Shown here piece after piece: positions 9,640 to 21,003 of a DNA stretch of 64,000 nucleotides. Each line of letters opens with the position of its first letter. Within the stretch, counting starts at the first letter, position 1. The stretch spans positions 434,001 to 498,000 of the forward strand of contig JAITYX010000148.1 in the NCBI GenBank assembly GCA_021018815.1. Direction: 5' to 3'. Below the pieces are notes generated by a model, which did not search any database, was not told the DNA's origin, and saw only the letters and a list, made by a program, of their open reading frames with translations. Source of the DNA: Talinum fruticosum. Its lineage: Eukaryota; Streptophyta; Magnoliopsida; Caryophyllales; Talinaceae. Position numbers and translations under genes: made by a program.

Positions 9640-10973
9640 TGCTTTTGTGTTTTCCATGCAATAAGGACAAGCTAATTTCCCCGATGTCATCCAACCCGAA
9701 AGCATACCATATGCTGGAAAGTCACTTAAATTCCACATAACTACTGCCTTCAACGTAAAGTTATTCTTTTTCGAAACATCATACGTTTGAAGCCCGACAT
9801 CCCACAAGTGCTTCAATTCCTCAATGAGTGGTTGTAAATAAACATCAAGTTTCCCCTTAGGACTTTTTGGGCCAGGAATCAACAAAGTAAGAAACATGAA
9901 TTGTCTCTTCATGCACAACCAAGGTGGTAAATTGTATGGAGTTGCAATTACGGGCCAACAGGAGTACGTCTGCCCAAAATTGCCAAATGGGGCGAAGCCA
10001 TCAGTACATAAACCTAATCGAACATTGCGAGGTTCGGCGGAAAATTCCTTGAAAGTGACATCAAAATGCTTCCATGCTTCACTATCACATGGATGTGCCA
10101 TTGAGCCACTTTCACGTGGATTTTCATAATGCCACCTCATTTGGGCCGCTGTGCCATTCGTCGCATACAATCTTTGTAATCTCGGCCCAATTGGAAAGTA
10201 TATTAATACTTTCTTTGCAATACCTTTACCCCTCAATGTCTTCTTCTCATATCTATCGACCCCACAATGCTCACATCTATCCAAATTAATTTTATCTTTC
10301 CAATATAACATACACCCATTTGGACAAACATCAATTCTCTCATGTGGAAGTTCCAAAGCAGCAAGCAGCTTCTTTGCAGAATAATAAGTGTCGGTCAACT
10401 CAGTATTAGGTGGACACATTTCCTTCATTAATGCCAACAAATTGTCCACAGCTCTATTTGGGAGATTAAACTCACATTTGATGTTAATAAGCCGTGAGAT
10501 TACTGACAATAAGGACAAATCACACCCCTCGTACAAAGGCCTCTTAGCCGCTTCCAACATTTCAAAGAATTTTTTGCATCTTCATTTGGTTCCTCATCCA
10601 CACTTTCATCATCAATCCATGTTGAGGACATAGGCCCAAATGCGTCCATCAACATTTCATGCATTGATTCAACTTGTGGATTTGACGACCCTTGGTTGTT
10701 CATTTCTAAATCAGGGTAAGTCTCTCCATGGTTAACCCAATGAAAATAATTAGCGCGAAACCCATGTTTATACAAATGTAATTTCACAGTATCCTCATCT
10801 AAGAAAGGCACGTTGCCACATTTACTACAAGGGCACCTCATCTTCTTCGACCTCTTGAAGCTTTCTTCTTGTTTAGCAAATGGAATAAATTCCTCTTCTA
10901 TCCTACGAATGAACTCCTTATTCAAGTATTTTCCATCAAACCTTTTATACATCCACTCTCTATTTGTCTCCAT
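9640..10973 (-). pseudogene. TNP2-like CACTA transposase, N-terminal half
   Basis: Reading from an ATG at 10973, the first part is a Transpos_assoc domain with a cysteine pair signature (RCPCSKCGN) and the HLYKHGF block. The second part, from about 10560, is the Transposase_21 (tnp2) region with PNGCMLYWKD and CEHCGVDRYEK and ends at CPYCMENTKAFRL. The two frames overlap with a one-base offset. Restoring one A in the run at 10570-10575 would join them. The C-terminal half is missing: after the AFRL block the sequence jumps into intron sequence of the next gene. Family length is normally well over 800 residues, so this is a deletion derivative. Confidence 0.85.
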
Positions 10974-11413
10974 TACTGCAGATATATAAGATTTTAAAAT
11001 AGTTTAGTATGTTCATCTTTTAAAATTAAAAATCAATAAAACTTGCGTAATGTTTTACATTGTATTTTTTGTAATGATAATTGCATGCCCTACATCTTTC
11101 TACAGGGATAAGTGGTCCTATACCCATTCAAGAATAATATAATATTAGATCGTGCAGCTACGTCCTTGCATACTTTGACAAAATTTCGGCAGCATTTCCC
11201 TTTAGTTCTCCAAGTACGATCTATAAAGATGAGATGAATAATGTCTATGGTAAAATAATTCACCCAGACATTACGCACCACATATTTATAATAGTACCTA
11301 GAGAACATATGGAAATCGTCGCCTTAAATTTGTCAAAGTGTATGCAAGAATTTAGTAACTACACAACCTAATACCATATTATTCTTAAACTGTCCAACAC
11401 GGACAATTCAAAA

Positions 11414-11497
11414 ACTTGTACATAACAAAGTTTTATATCAACACCATACACATGAGAATGTGTATAACTTGCTGATATACCTTGTTATGTACAAATT
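11414..11497. repeat. Fold-back sequence in CACTA 1
   Basis: The arm TTGTACATAACAAAG at 11416 pairs with CTTGTTATGTACAA ending at 11494, and pairing continues inward through CACCATACACAT and ATGTGTATAACTTG. A related copy at 38255-38332 sits at the matching place in CACTA 2, just before a (TA)n run. Confidence 0.75.
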
Positions 11498-11529
11498 TTT
11501 AAACGGGTTTTCTAAGCTTTATGAAATGC

Positions 11530-11556
11530 ATATATATATATATATATATATATATA
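11530..11556. repeat. (TA)n microsatellite in CACTA 1
   Basis: About 13 TA units follow GAAATGCA. The same context with a much longer TA run is present in CACTA 2 at 38368-38462. Confidence 0.9.
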
Positions 11557-12107
11557 ACTAATAGCTACCTTGCATTAAAAAAACAACAAACAGAAAGATA
11601 TACCTTGCATTAAAAGATATGCCTTACATTACAAATTATAAATCTGAATGATAAATAGACATGAAGTTTGATAGTTCTAATTGCAACAAAAACACGCAGA
11701 CAATTCAGTTCCTTCATAGTATAGCTAGATTGAGAGAGAGAGAGAGTACCTGATAACTACCCAACTCAGCAGAGCAACTAAATTCTTGACTCCTAAATTC
11801 TCAAATCCAAATTAACGTTCTGAATTAGAAAAAAACAACAAACAAATACATCGCTTCATGTTAAAATCCATATTGGGTTGTTATTAACATTGAATACTAC
11901 AATATAATATTCAGTGGTTCTAATAAACAAGGTTAAGCCTTTAAAACTATGCAAAGAACATGTAGCTAGCTAGACCTAGCTAGATAGAAGCAATAATTTT
12001 TGAAGGGGGGACTGGCCATGTGCATTGCAGATGGGAGATATATGGCTTGGCCAGGCTTTAAATTTTGCAGCCAAGACTTTGGTCCTTCTCATTCACAGCC
12101 TTTAGTT

Positions 12108-12138
12108 TCTTCACATTCACATTCACATTCACATTCAA
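12108..12138 (+). repeat. Hexanucleotide microsatellite
   Basis: CACATT is repeated about five times in noncoding sequence of CACTA 1. Sequence from 11560 to 12700 otherwise shows no gene. Confidence 0.85.
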
Positions 12139-12715
12139 CCTCATATTAATATTTGTACATAACCGTAATAGTTCTTATCCATTGCTCGTTAAATCCAACT
12201 GAATTCTTTACAATTTGATATTTTAAGTTGCATGTCATTGATTTTTCAAGTGCTCATTTTTGTAAATTAATTTTTTTATAATATTGTAAATTTTTTAATT
12301 CATAATTTAGTTCTCATATACCATCACACCCTTCTTTGTTTTAGTTTTTTATTTTTTAAAAAATAATTATCATTATAAGGCAAATAAGATTTCTATAGAT
12401 TGTTGACCTTTTGATTCGTTAAATCCAACTTGATTCTTTACAAGTTGATATTTTAAGGTGCATGTCATTAATTTTTCAAATACTCGTGTTTGTTTTATAA
12501 AATTTACACCCAAAAAACATTCATAGGAGAAAGAGAAGAGAGAATGAATTAAAAATCTACACTAAGTAAAATTTATATATATATCTTAATTAATTAAATA
12601 ATTAAGTATATTTTTAGTAACATCCTTTGAATAATATCAAAGCAGAGAAGTTTAAATTAATCCACTTAAAGAAGGCAAAAATCGTAGCATTTTACAGTTA
12701 AACAGCAGGCCGTGG

Positions 12716-12885
12716 CTGCTGTCCAGTGCCACGGTCAGAATCACAGGCTGTGGTGTAGACTGTGGTGGCCAGTTTCGCTGGCACAGTCTGCACCACAGGC
12801 CTGCTGTCCAGTGCCACGGTCAGAATCACAGGCTGTGGTGTAGACTGTGGTGGCCAGTTTCGCTGGCACAGTCTGCACCACTGCC
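12716..12885. repeat. Two tandem 85-bp GC-rich palindromic units
   Basis: Two nearly identical 85-bp units (12716-12800 and 12801-12885) lie in an otherwise AT-rich region. Each contains a long inverted repeat: GTGGTGTAGACTGTG on one side and CACAGTCTGCACCAC on the other, around a GGCCAGTTTCGCTGG centre. The stem is close to 27 bp with few mismatches and a loop of about five bases. A GC-rich tail with related words runs on to about 13010. Apparent protein frames across it are shadows of the repeat. Confidence 0.85.
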
Positions 12886-13069
12886 TGTGGTGATGACCGT
12901 GGCAGCCAGAACTTGCTGGCTGTCCCTACTGAGCCTTGCCACGGCCTGTGGCTGCCAAAGGACCACCAGTGGTGGACGAGGAGCTATCCGTGGTGATCCT
13001 TTTCCTTCTTCCCGTTGGTTTAAGACACTAAGTCTAACACCGAGTTTGAGTGTATCAAGTCACCTTTAG

Positions 13070-14180
13070 TTCTCTTACTCTCACATTATATAAAATTTAA
13101 TTGATTAGCACCAATGACATAATAACATATAATTGTCGATATAACACGAGCTTGGTATGATTAGTGTTCAGCAAAACCCAAAATTTAATATAGAAGTCAC
13201 ATTTACAGCCAAGACTTTGGAATCTTCAAGTCTTTCAGAAGTCTCGTTGCAGAAACTCTTAATATAGAAGTAATCTTTTGAATCATACACCAAACAATGG
13301 CATTCTTAGCCTTCAAATACAACATTCGTATTGGCAAGTAAACCCAATGACTAGAGTATGTTCTTTCCAATCAAAGTCTCAAGAATGTTTGTTCCTATTG
13401 CCTCTGGCACTATTTCAATACATTGCATACTTACATGGTTGCATCTCTTTGAATTTGCCATCCTAAAAGAATGAGGAAATTGAACCTTTAGTGACTGACC
13501 AAAGTTACAAATCAGCCCAAAAAGAGTACATTTGAGCTATCTTCACCTCAATGCATGCTAGAACGATGTAATGGATATTACTAACTCACATACAGCACTG
13601 AAAGTGTGAATTACGTAAAAGCAGGATTATGTAAGTGTGCCATACAAATTGAGCTCAGCACCTCTGTGCTCAAAGAACCTGCATCTTTGCACACTACATG
13701 GCTTAAGTGACAGGTTATTGGGATTCTGTCCATGTAGCGAACAATGGTCAGGCACCAGTTCAATGACTAGAGCACATGGCTGGGAGATGTTGCTGACAAC
13801 AGAAAAACCAAACTACACCAATAATCTCCTGCCTAGTGCCTCAGCTAAGGGCTTGTTTTTGTGGGGGTGGAGGTTGTGGGGAGGGACTAACTAGTAGGAA
13901 GTGGGGGAAACTTGCAGCATTACTCCTACAATCGAATTGTAGAGAGGCAGTTTGTCTCAGACCCTAGATTCAGAAGGCCTTGACAGCCTACTATTCCACA
14001 GCAAAAGAAGCAAACGGTAGAATGAAATATTCATACTTTTAGAACTTTCAAGTTAAAATGGCATAATAATGGCTAAATCAGAAGCCTCAGATTTGGAGAA
14101 CCAAATGTCAAATTTCAATAAACAAAAAACATACCTAAAAATTGAAATTGCTTCCAAATGTTATGCTCAGGAGGTCGGGA
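13070..14180. other. Noncoding interior of CACTA 1
   Basis: No frame here has a recognisable domain, and none extends beyond about 85 codons. The words CAGCCAAGACTTTGG at 12070 and 13207 are repeated, suggesting a partial internal duplication. It probably represents the 5' region or first intron of the minus-strand transposase gene. Confidence 0.4.
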
Positions 14181-14594
14181 ATGTGAGGGAGCTTGGGGGC
14201 ACGATGAACAGGAATTGGGGGCAGCAGAAACGCCGACAGAGAGTGGCGGATCGGGAGGAGGTCAGGAGGCGGGATTTCGGGGCAACAACGGCTGAGCGAG
14301 AGACTTAGAGAGAGAGAGAGTGACGGTGAGCAGCCGCCTGAGACGAGCGAAGACGTCGCAGCAGGCGACAGCAGAACTGGAGCAGGCTTCGTGATTAGGG
14401 CGAGGCATACGCCGGTGACCGAAGAAACTGGCGCCGGATGGGAGCGAAGACGCCAGTGCAGGAGAGGAGAGAAGGCGTCGCTGCAGGAGAGGAGTGCAGT
14501 GGTGGTTGGCGTTTAGGGGAGGGAGGAGGCAGAGAGTTAGGGATTGAAAACTAGAGTCCCGTGAAGGGGAAAGTGGAATGAGCTCTTAGAATTA

Positions 14595-14870
14595 GTCAAC
14601 GTTAGCGTCGGACATAACAATCGGACGCCAATTAGAGTCGGAATCTTAATCCGACTCTAAATTCGGACGCCAATTGGCATCGGATTGTAATCCGACTCTA
14701 AATTCGGACGCCAATTGGCGTCGGATTGTAATCCGACTCTAAAATCGGACGCTAATAGAGTCTGATTTTTTTCCGACTCAAATAGTGTCTTTTTAGAATC
14801 CGACACTAATTTCGTCACTATTAGAGTCAGATTTTGTTGTGGTCTCTAAATTCCAATGCTAATCACGAGT
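14595..14870. repeat. Right subterminal repeats of CACTA 1
   Basis: Degenerate copies of GCGTCGGATT, TTAGAGTCGGA and their complements are spaced at about 10-40 bases. Several units read AGAGTCGGA instead of GCGTCGGA, so this end is more diverged than the left one. Confidence 0.88.
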
Positions 14871-14882
14871 TTTTTTGTAGTG

Positions 14883-17103
14883 GATACCCGTATGTGACGA
14901 TGGCATAAAACCGAAAGAAGGTTTGGAGTTTGCCAACTTGGAAGAATGTGAGAAGTTCTATAAATCTTATGCTCATCATGTTGGTTTTAGTGTGCGTAAA
15001 TCAACATCTAAGAAGACCAAAGAAGGTAACAACAAGTATAAGTACTATGTTTGTTTCAAACAAGGGTATACGGAAACCTCAACCAATGTGAACAAGAATC
15101 GAAAAGTGAAGTTGACTAGGGAAGGTTGTAATGCTATGGTTGGTTGTAAAAGAACAAATAATGGAAGTTATGTGCTTTTCAAATTTTGTGAAGTTCATAC
15201 ACATTTATTTGCTACTCCTACGAAACGACATATGTTAAATTCTAATAGGGGTATGAACAATGTACATAGAACTTTATTCAAATCACTCACTCGTGCTAAT
15301 ATTGGTCCTTCTAAAGATCATCGCATCATAAAGGAGCAAGTTGATAGTTTTGAAAACGTTGGATGTAGTAAGCAAGACTTGAAAATTTTTCAAAGGGATC
15401 TGAAAGCTTTTATCAAGGATTCAGATGCTGAAATGTTTATTGACAATTTTAAGAGGAAGCAAAAGGTTCATCCATCATTTTATTTTGCGTACGAGCTAGA
15501 TGTTGATGGTACACTTAAACATGTGTTATGGGCAGATGGTATTGAAAGATTGAATTATTCGCTATATGGTGATGTACTCTCCTTTGATACAACATATGAT
15601 ACTAATAGATACAAAATGGCATTTGCCCCATTCATTGGGTTAGATAACCATAGATTGTGTGTTACATTTGGGGCTACATTCTTAGGGGATAAAAAGGCAG
15701 AATCTTTTATGTGGTTGTTTGATAAGTTTTTAGATCAATGGGTGGTCATATGCCTGTTTTTCTTATAACTGATCAAGATCCTGCAATGAAAGTAGCATTA
15801 CAAGCAAAATTTCTCTCGACTACTCATAGGTTTTGCATTTGGCATATCATGAGAAAACTATCTAAAAAGTGGGGTCATCTTTGAATAGTGATAATGACTT
15901 TCTTACTCAATTCAAATCATGTGTCTACAACTCGGAAACCCCAATAGAAATTGAACAAGAGTGGCAAACTATATCCAAGACTTTGAGTTGCAAAATAGTG
16001 CATGGTTGTCGAGTTTATATGGAATCCAGAATATGTGGATACCTGCCTATTTGAAGGATTTATTTCTTGGAGAAGTTTTGAGAACCACGTCTAGATTTGA
16101 AAGTAAGAATCAATTCTTTAGCAATTTCAAAAATCCATATTTGAGGTTAAGTTCTGGATGCGATTTGAGAGTGCAGTGGAGTTGCAAAGGCATGATCAAT
16201 TGCAGGCCGATAATGATATTTCTTCTTTGGTTCCTATGTTGAAGACCCCCAAAGATTTAGAGAGACATGTAGGTGGAATATATCATTATATCTAATTTTG
16301 TGTTTTTCTAATTTCACGATCATATCTTGGTACGAAAACCTATATTTATGCTAGTTTTATAATTTTGCAGGTGAGATTTATACATATGCTAATTTTTATA
16401 AGTTTCAAGATGAGTTGTGGAACGCATGTATGAAATGTGAAGTTGAAGATAGGCAAGTGATAGATGAGGGGCTAGTTATTACTATATCAGATAATAGCCG
16501 GAACATGGTTATGAAAAGGCAAGTTATATATAACCCCTCAAATCATGTTACACATTGTTCATGCAAAATGTTCGAATGTGAAGGTATTTCTTGTTGCCAT
16601 ATACTGTGTATTTTGAAGGGAAAAGTATTACGTGAGTTGCAAAGCTATTTTACATTGAACTGAACGACTAAAATGACAGTAAGCAAGCCAATTTTTGATG
16701 TGAATGGTGTGCTTTTAGAGGGGCGCTCTCAAATGGGTCATGAGGAAAAGTTAGTTTCTAAAAATTGGTTGGAATTTTTGGATTGTATACAAGTAGCCGG
16801 AAAGAAAAGCAAGCTTTTATTAGCAAAAGACTTTCAAATGTTTTGAAAGAAATGAATGAGTTGAATGGTACTGCAAGTGAAAGTAAAATGAGTGAGGTTG
16901 AGTCATTTATTGGGTCAAGTGCCCCTAAGCAAGTTGACATTCTTCCACCTCAACCATGTAACACCAAAGGCAATGGTAAACGAATTAAAGATGGAAAGGA
17001 AAAAGCATTAGAGCAACAAGCAAAGAGGTTGAGGTTTTGCAAAGCTTGTGGAGGACAAGCCTACCATGATAGTCGTAATTGTCCTTCAAAAATGTCTTCA
17101 TAA
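14883..17103 (+). pseudogene. FAR1-like MULE transposase pseudogene, copy 2
   Basis: This is the better preserved FAR1/FHY3-like transposase. The FAR1 DNA-binding region is at about 14910-15230 (FANLEECEKFYKSY through HTHLFATP), the linker at about 15360-15480, and the MULE DDE region starts at about 15480 with LSFDTTYDTNRYKM. The second DDE acidic residue is expected in the ITDQDPAM block at 15767. A C-terminal SWIM zinc signature is intact at 16556-16605 (CSCKMFECEGISCCH, pattern CxCx7-ish CxH). A CxxC tail ends at 17103. Frames break at 15735, near 15870, near 15972 and near 16145. A small intron lies at about 16275-16369 (donor after CATGTAG, acceptor TTTTGCAG). The beginning of the coding exon lies upstream of CACTA 1 (7862-7951). 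Confidence 0.88.
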
Positions 17104-18050
17104 TATAAGGTGATAATTATTACATATTTTTTAGTTGCAATCTATGTTTTATTTTTATCATGCTCTAATTATGTAATCTTTTTACTTTGGGTCGAATTGA
17201 AGATGCATAAATGTTTATGTTGGAGAACACGTGCAACTGGCAATTTTACAGACTTTGTCGATATATTTTAATCATTAGTTGATGTTGGAGACTTTGTTAG
17301 CAATTTTTTGGAGACTTTGTAGGGTTGTACTCTTAAACAGTATATATTAGTTTATGTAAAGCTTCAAGTTTTCGTATTTTTATTCTAATTAGTGCTTAGC
17401 AGGTTGTATGTCAAGCTTCAAACTCTAATTATTGTGTATTCTTCATATTTTTTTCAATGGGTATGAGAACTTTGGATTGTACTCTTCATATGACTATGGG
17501 TGCGTACTTTGTTGATATATTGTGCTTCAATGGGAAGCCGGAGAGTGATTAAGTTATCTTCGTTTTTGGAGGAATATTAATGATTGTATGTGCCATAGTT
17601 ATATTCGTGTGTGTTCTAATATTTGTGCATGAATTTTGGAGGATTGAGTTTTGAAGGAATATTTGTGGTTGTATGTGCCATAAATGTATTCGTGTGTATT
17701 CTAACAGGTGTACATGAGTTTTGGAGGAATATTTGTGGTTTATGTTGGAGTACTAGTGTAAGTAGCAACTTTGTTGGAGACTTTAGGTTATTATCTTTGA
17801 ATGTACATATTGAAATCTGTTAGCTTTGGGTAACTTTTACTGAGCATATACTTTAGAAATAGTGCTTTTCAATGAGTAGATTTGTTGTCTAATGATCAAT
17901 CATCTAAATTTGTCATCTCCAAGATTTATCATTGTACAATGATTTTTCTCAATGCATTATGCTTACTAGAGCTTGATTGTCTGCAATTTATCAAAGAAAA
18001 AAATTCCATAAAGGGGCTTTTCGCTAAATTTACAAGGACATAATTGTAAC
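17104..18050 (+). other. 3' flank of the MULE 2 transposase gene
   Basis: AT-rich sequence aligns in patches to 4153-4860 of MULE 1, including a shared AAGATGCATAA block and TATATTAGTTTAT. Short frames here (for example 17623-17823) have no domain and are not conserved in MULE 1. I see no gene. Confidence 0.5.
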
Positions 18051-18054
18051 CTAT

Positions 18055-18119
18055 GTGGGATTTGAACTCACATCTTTATGTAATAATACAAATCCTCTAC
18101 AGGTTGAGCTAATAAGCTT
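18055..18119 (-). repeat. tRNA-like sequence in MULE 2
   Basis: On the minus strand an A-box-like TAGCTCAACCTGTAGAG is followed after about 27 bases by a B-box-like GAGTTCAAATCCCAC. The two boxes match pol III internal promoter consensus better than the MULE 1 copy at 4881-4945. No full cloverleaf could be drawn. Confidence 0.55.
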
Positions 18120-18279
18120 CACAAGTTTCACCAGTTATACAAAGAATACAAAAATTGTATATATGTTTAGCTAATAGGCTTCACAAGTTACACAAACATG
18201 ATCACATGTCATCATTATTGTTCTTTATGTTTACATACAGCTTCACAAGTTCTCAAGGGGATTTTTTTGGGGGGTGTGG

Positions 18280-19850
18280 TGTGGCGGAGTGGTAATGTTA
18301 ATGGGCCATTGGGAAATTAATTTTGGTACAATTAAAGGTCATATTAGACATAACGTTGAAGTTTGGGAGACAAAGTCATCCCAATAATATTAAATATAAA
18401 TTAAAATATCCTTATTAGATGGGTAATTTACTGGTTTATTATCTTTATTTGGAAAACTTCTTAAGTTAATGTACCCAAATTGCATTCAAATAATTCAAGA
18501 TATAAATGGTTAAGTTAAAGTAGAAATGTTTGGGAAAAAAAGGGAGAAATACAATTGTGGAAGCAATCTGTTTGGATTATTTCTTATTCTTTGCTTTTGG
18601 TTTATTACTATATTAGGGTAATTTTATCAAAAAGAAAACATTAAAATTGCCCCGTATAGTAATAGATCAAAAGAAAAGAGTAAGAAATTCAAATAGATAA
18701 CTTTCTCATTTTTAATTTTTTAATTAAAAAGGGTACGACTCACAATATATAAATGCTGTTGTTGTGTTAATTTTCGGAACATAAATTTGTTTTAAAAATA
18801 GAATTCATACTTCAAAAAAATGTGTTGTAAGAAGTGTATAAAATTACGATTGGCATTTAGAACAAAAGTTGAGATCAAGGTGAGATTGGGAAGAAAATTC
18901 TATAACATTTTCCTCTATGCATATATTTTTCAATGATTTTTATGTAATGCTTACCTTATTTGTTATAATTTGCATTTTTTTCTTTCTACATTTCATCCAA
19001 CCAGAAAAAAAAAAAAAAAACTTGGAGTGAAGGGCTGCCACGCCCTAAAGTTGTCATGATAAATTTCAGTTATTCTGCTCTAATATTTTACTTAGTTTGT
19101 TATTCATCTGCTTTTGTTTTGTATCTTTTTCCAAAAAAAAAAAAAAAACACCTTTTACAGTTAAGGCTTTGCCAAGCGAAGCCCTAAATTTGACACAATA
19201 ATTAATTATAACTCTTGAAAATTTAGTGATTTTTAAATCATATAATATTTTTGCTAAAATTGGATATCTTACCCTAAGATATTTGTCATCCTCTTTTGTA
19301 AATTTATTTGATGACATAAATTTTTTTATTATTTTATTATTGCCACAAGAAGCTTTGTGTGAATTATGATTTATTGATTTATTTTTGTATTTTTTTATCT
19401 TTAAATCATCTGACTAACCTATGTTTTTTATTATAGATACTAAGAAAAATTATTTTTTAAAATAGGTTTTACAAAAAGAAAATTACTAAATACCCTTTAA
19501 ATTCTTTTTGCGACTAAACATATCTGCAGATAATTCGTATATCCTTTTTTTCGATTTTATCGAATATATCCTTCTCTTTGGTGGACTTAAACTCTATAAT
19601 GAATAAGATTTATATGAAGATTTTGTATGAATTCGTCTATATATTATACAATGCAACATTTACATGCATTCACTGTATAGTTTTATCTAAAATAAACTAT
19701 TTTCAGAATTGTGCTAAAAAAATTAATATGATTTATTTAGTAATTTATATCAATGCATAAATAATTTATCGATTTAACCTAAAATGGAGGTAATTTATAA
19801 ATAGGTATGTACATTATACATATAATTTAATTTGTTTTTTTTGTGCAGTT
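18280..19850. other. AT-rich sequence without a recognisable gene
   Basis: The stretch has several A and T homopolymers (19007-19020, 19133-19148) and two similar blocks near 19021 and 19170 (GGGCTGCCACGCCCTAAA and GCCAAGCGAAGCCCTAAA). It may hold old TE remnants. All frames are short and lack domains. Confidence 0.4.
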
Positions 19851-19851
19851 T

Positions 19852-21003
19852 CCCATGGAAATCTCAAACAAAAGGTCCACTGGAGGAGGAGTAGCTTGGA
19901 AATTTATCAACCAAATTTCCAGAACTGATGGCATCATCCTATTTGACATCACGTTTGATGGACTTCATGGCAGATAAGATGAAGGGCATCACAACGTATG
20001 TTCATTCTTCAACATTAGTAAATTTTCTCATATTTTTTGACACAAAATTTTTAACCCCGATCCCAAGAAAAGGCATCAATCTAAATTTTATTATACCTGA
20101 GTTTTTATGTCATACTCCCTCCATTTTACAATGTTTGTTTATTTTGAGTTGTGAGAGAATAGTAAGGAAACGTAAAATTTACAATAAAATTTATGTTAAT
20201 TATGGTGCCTTAAGGTTTCATTAGAAATGAATAAAGTAGTAAAAAACATAAAGAAAAAAAAAAGAACAAACAAAATTGGTAAACTAGTCACTGATATATA
20301 TGTCATTGGGATTGTGAAGTGATAAATATTATTGATTATTTAAAGCCAGAAATAATGCATTTACAATAAAAACATAAAATGTGTATAATTAATTGTCCTT
20401 TATTTTCTTGTTGTTTCTTAGATGCGAGGTTCAAGGGTCACAAGTCCCCTAGCCATGCAGTTGTGATCAAACAAAGCCATGAGAGTGAATCAAGGTAAGA
20501 AGCATTTTTTATCTACGGCATTTTTTGCTCAAGTCTCCGAATTAAGCCTCCATAATTAATCCAGATGAGAGGAATGTTTGCCAGGAGGAGTTTTCTTTTT
20601 CTATTGAACGCTAGGTTTCAAATAACACAGCTTTATTGGCTGTTTTTTTCTGTTAAATCGATCATTATCATGTTTTTTGTTTAACTAAAGGTGTAGTATC
20701 TTTTAATTCCGCTGATGCGTTATATCCTTATCGGAATGAGACTGCTACTTTGCATTAGCTCAGTGACATTTGTTTCTTTGATATCTCGCTATTGTCTTGG
20801 GTCAATTAGTGTCATCATTAAGGTAAATCCAACTTTTTATACTGCATTCATGCATGCTTTGTTTAGTTGGTTGTAATTAGGGCGTTGTCTTTTGCAGAAA
20901 GCAAATTAAAAGGAAGATGAGGGTGACACAGGAAATTGACTGTTCCGTTAGCCGAAAAACCTCCTATGTAAAGAGGGCTCCTAAAGAGGGATTAACAACA
21001 TAA
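19852..21003 (+). pseudogene. Possible degraded multi-exon gene, unidentified
   Basis: Three segments look exon-like. The first begins after TTTTGTGCAG at 19851 and ends near a GTATGTTC donor at 19996. The second is bounded by TTGTTTCTTAG and GTAAGAAG (about 20422-20493) and can be read as DARFKGHKSPSHAVVIKQ. The third follows CTTTTGCAG at 20898 and reads through VTQEIDCSVSRKTSYVKR to a TAA near 21003. The second and third join in frame. The first does not join cleanly to the second. I do not recognise the protein. A MITE-like piece lies in the first putative intron. Confidence 0.25.
20106..20250. mobile_element. Stowaway-like (Tc1/mariner) MITE fragment
   Basis: The sequence CTCCCTCCATTTTACAATG is the typical terminal signature of plant Stowaway elements. 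The following TTTATTTTGAG and AATGAATAAAGTAGTAA blocks also suit the family. The opposite terminus was not found, so this is a fragment or a diverged copy. Confidence 0.4.

Larger units (their letters stand above)
7952..14882 (-). mobile_element. CACTA 1: En/Spm-type transposon nested in MULE 2
   Basis: The element begins CACTACAGTAAAA and ends TTTTTGTAGTG. It is flanked by GAT on both sides (7949-7951 and 14883-14885), the 3-bp duplication expected of CACTA elements. Subterminal regions carry many copies of a GCGTCGGATT-type motif in both orientations. Coding remnants on the minus strand are a TNP2-like transposase and a TNPA-like Transposase_24 protein. The C-terminal half of TNP2 and the first exons of the second gene are deleted at about 9633. 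Between 10973 and 14580 there is mostly noncoding sequence with a fold-back, a hairpin repeat and a GA-rich leader (about 14180-14540). Confidence 0.92.
7119..18280 (+). mobile_element. MULE 2: second FAR1-type Mutator-like element, split by CACTA 1
   Basis: The left end at 7119-7235 matches both ends of MULE 1. Leader, donor site, intron and FAR1-like coding region follow in the same order. A complete CACTA element is inserted in the first coding part. The 3' flank stays alignable with MULE 1 to about 18120, including the tRNA-like segment. I could not find a right TIR, so the end at about 18280 is arbitrary and the element may be truncated. Without the CACTA the preserved part is about 4.2 kb. 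Confidence 0.75.

Noticed and set aside
12887..13069. Cysteine-rich 60-codon frame
   Set aside because: It starts in the tail of the palindromic GC-rich repeat and has no recognisable domain.
18280..18330. tRNA-Ser/Leu-like box A (TGGCGGAGTGGT)
   Set aside because: No B box at the proper distance and no stem pairing; a chance match is likely.
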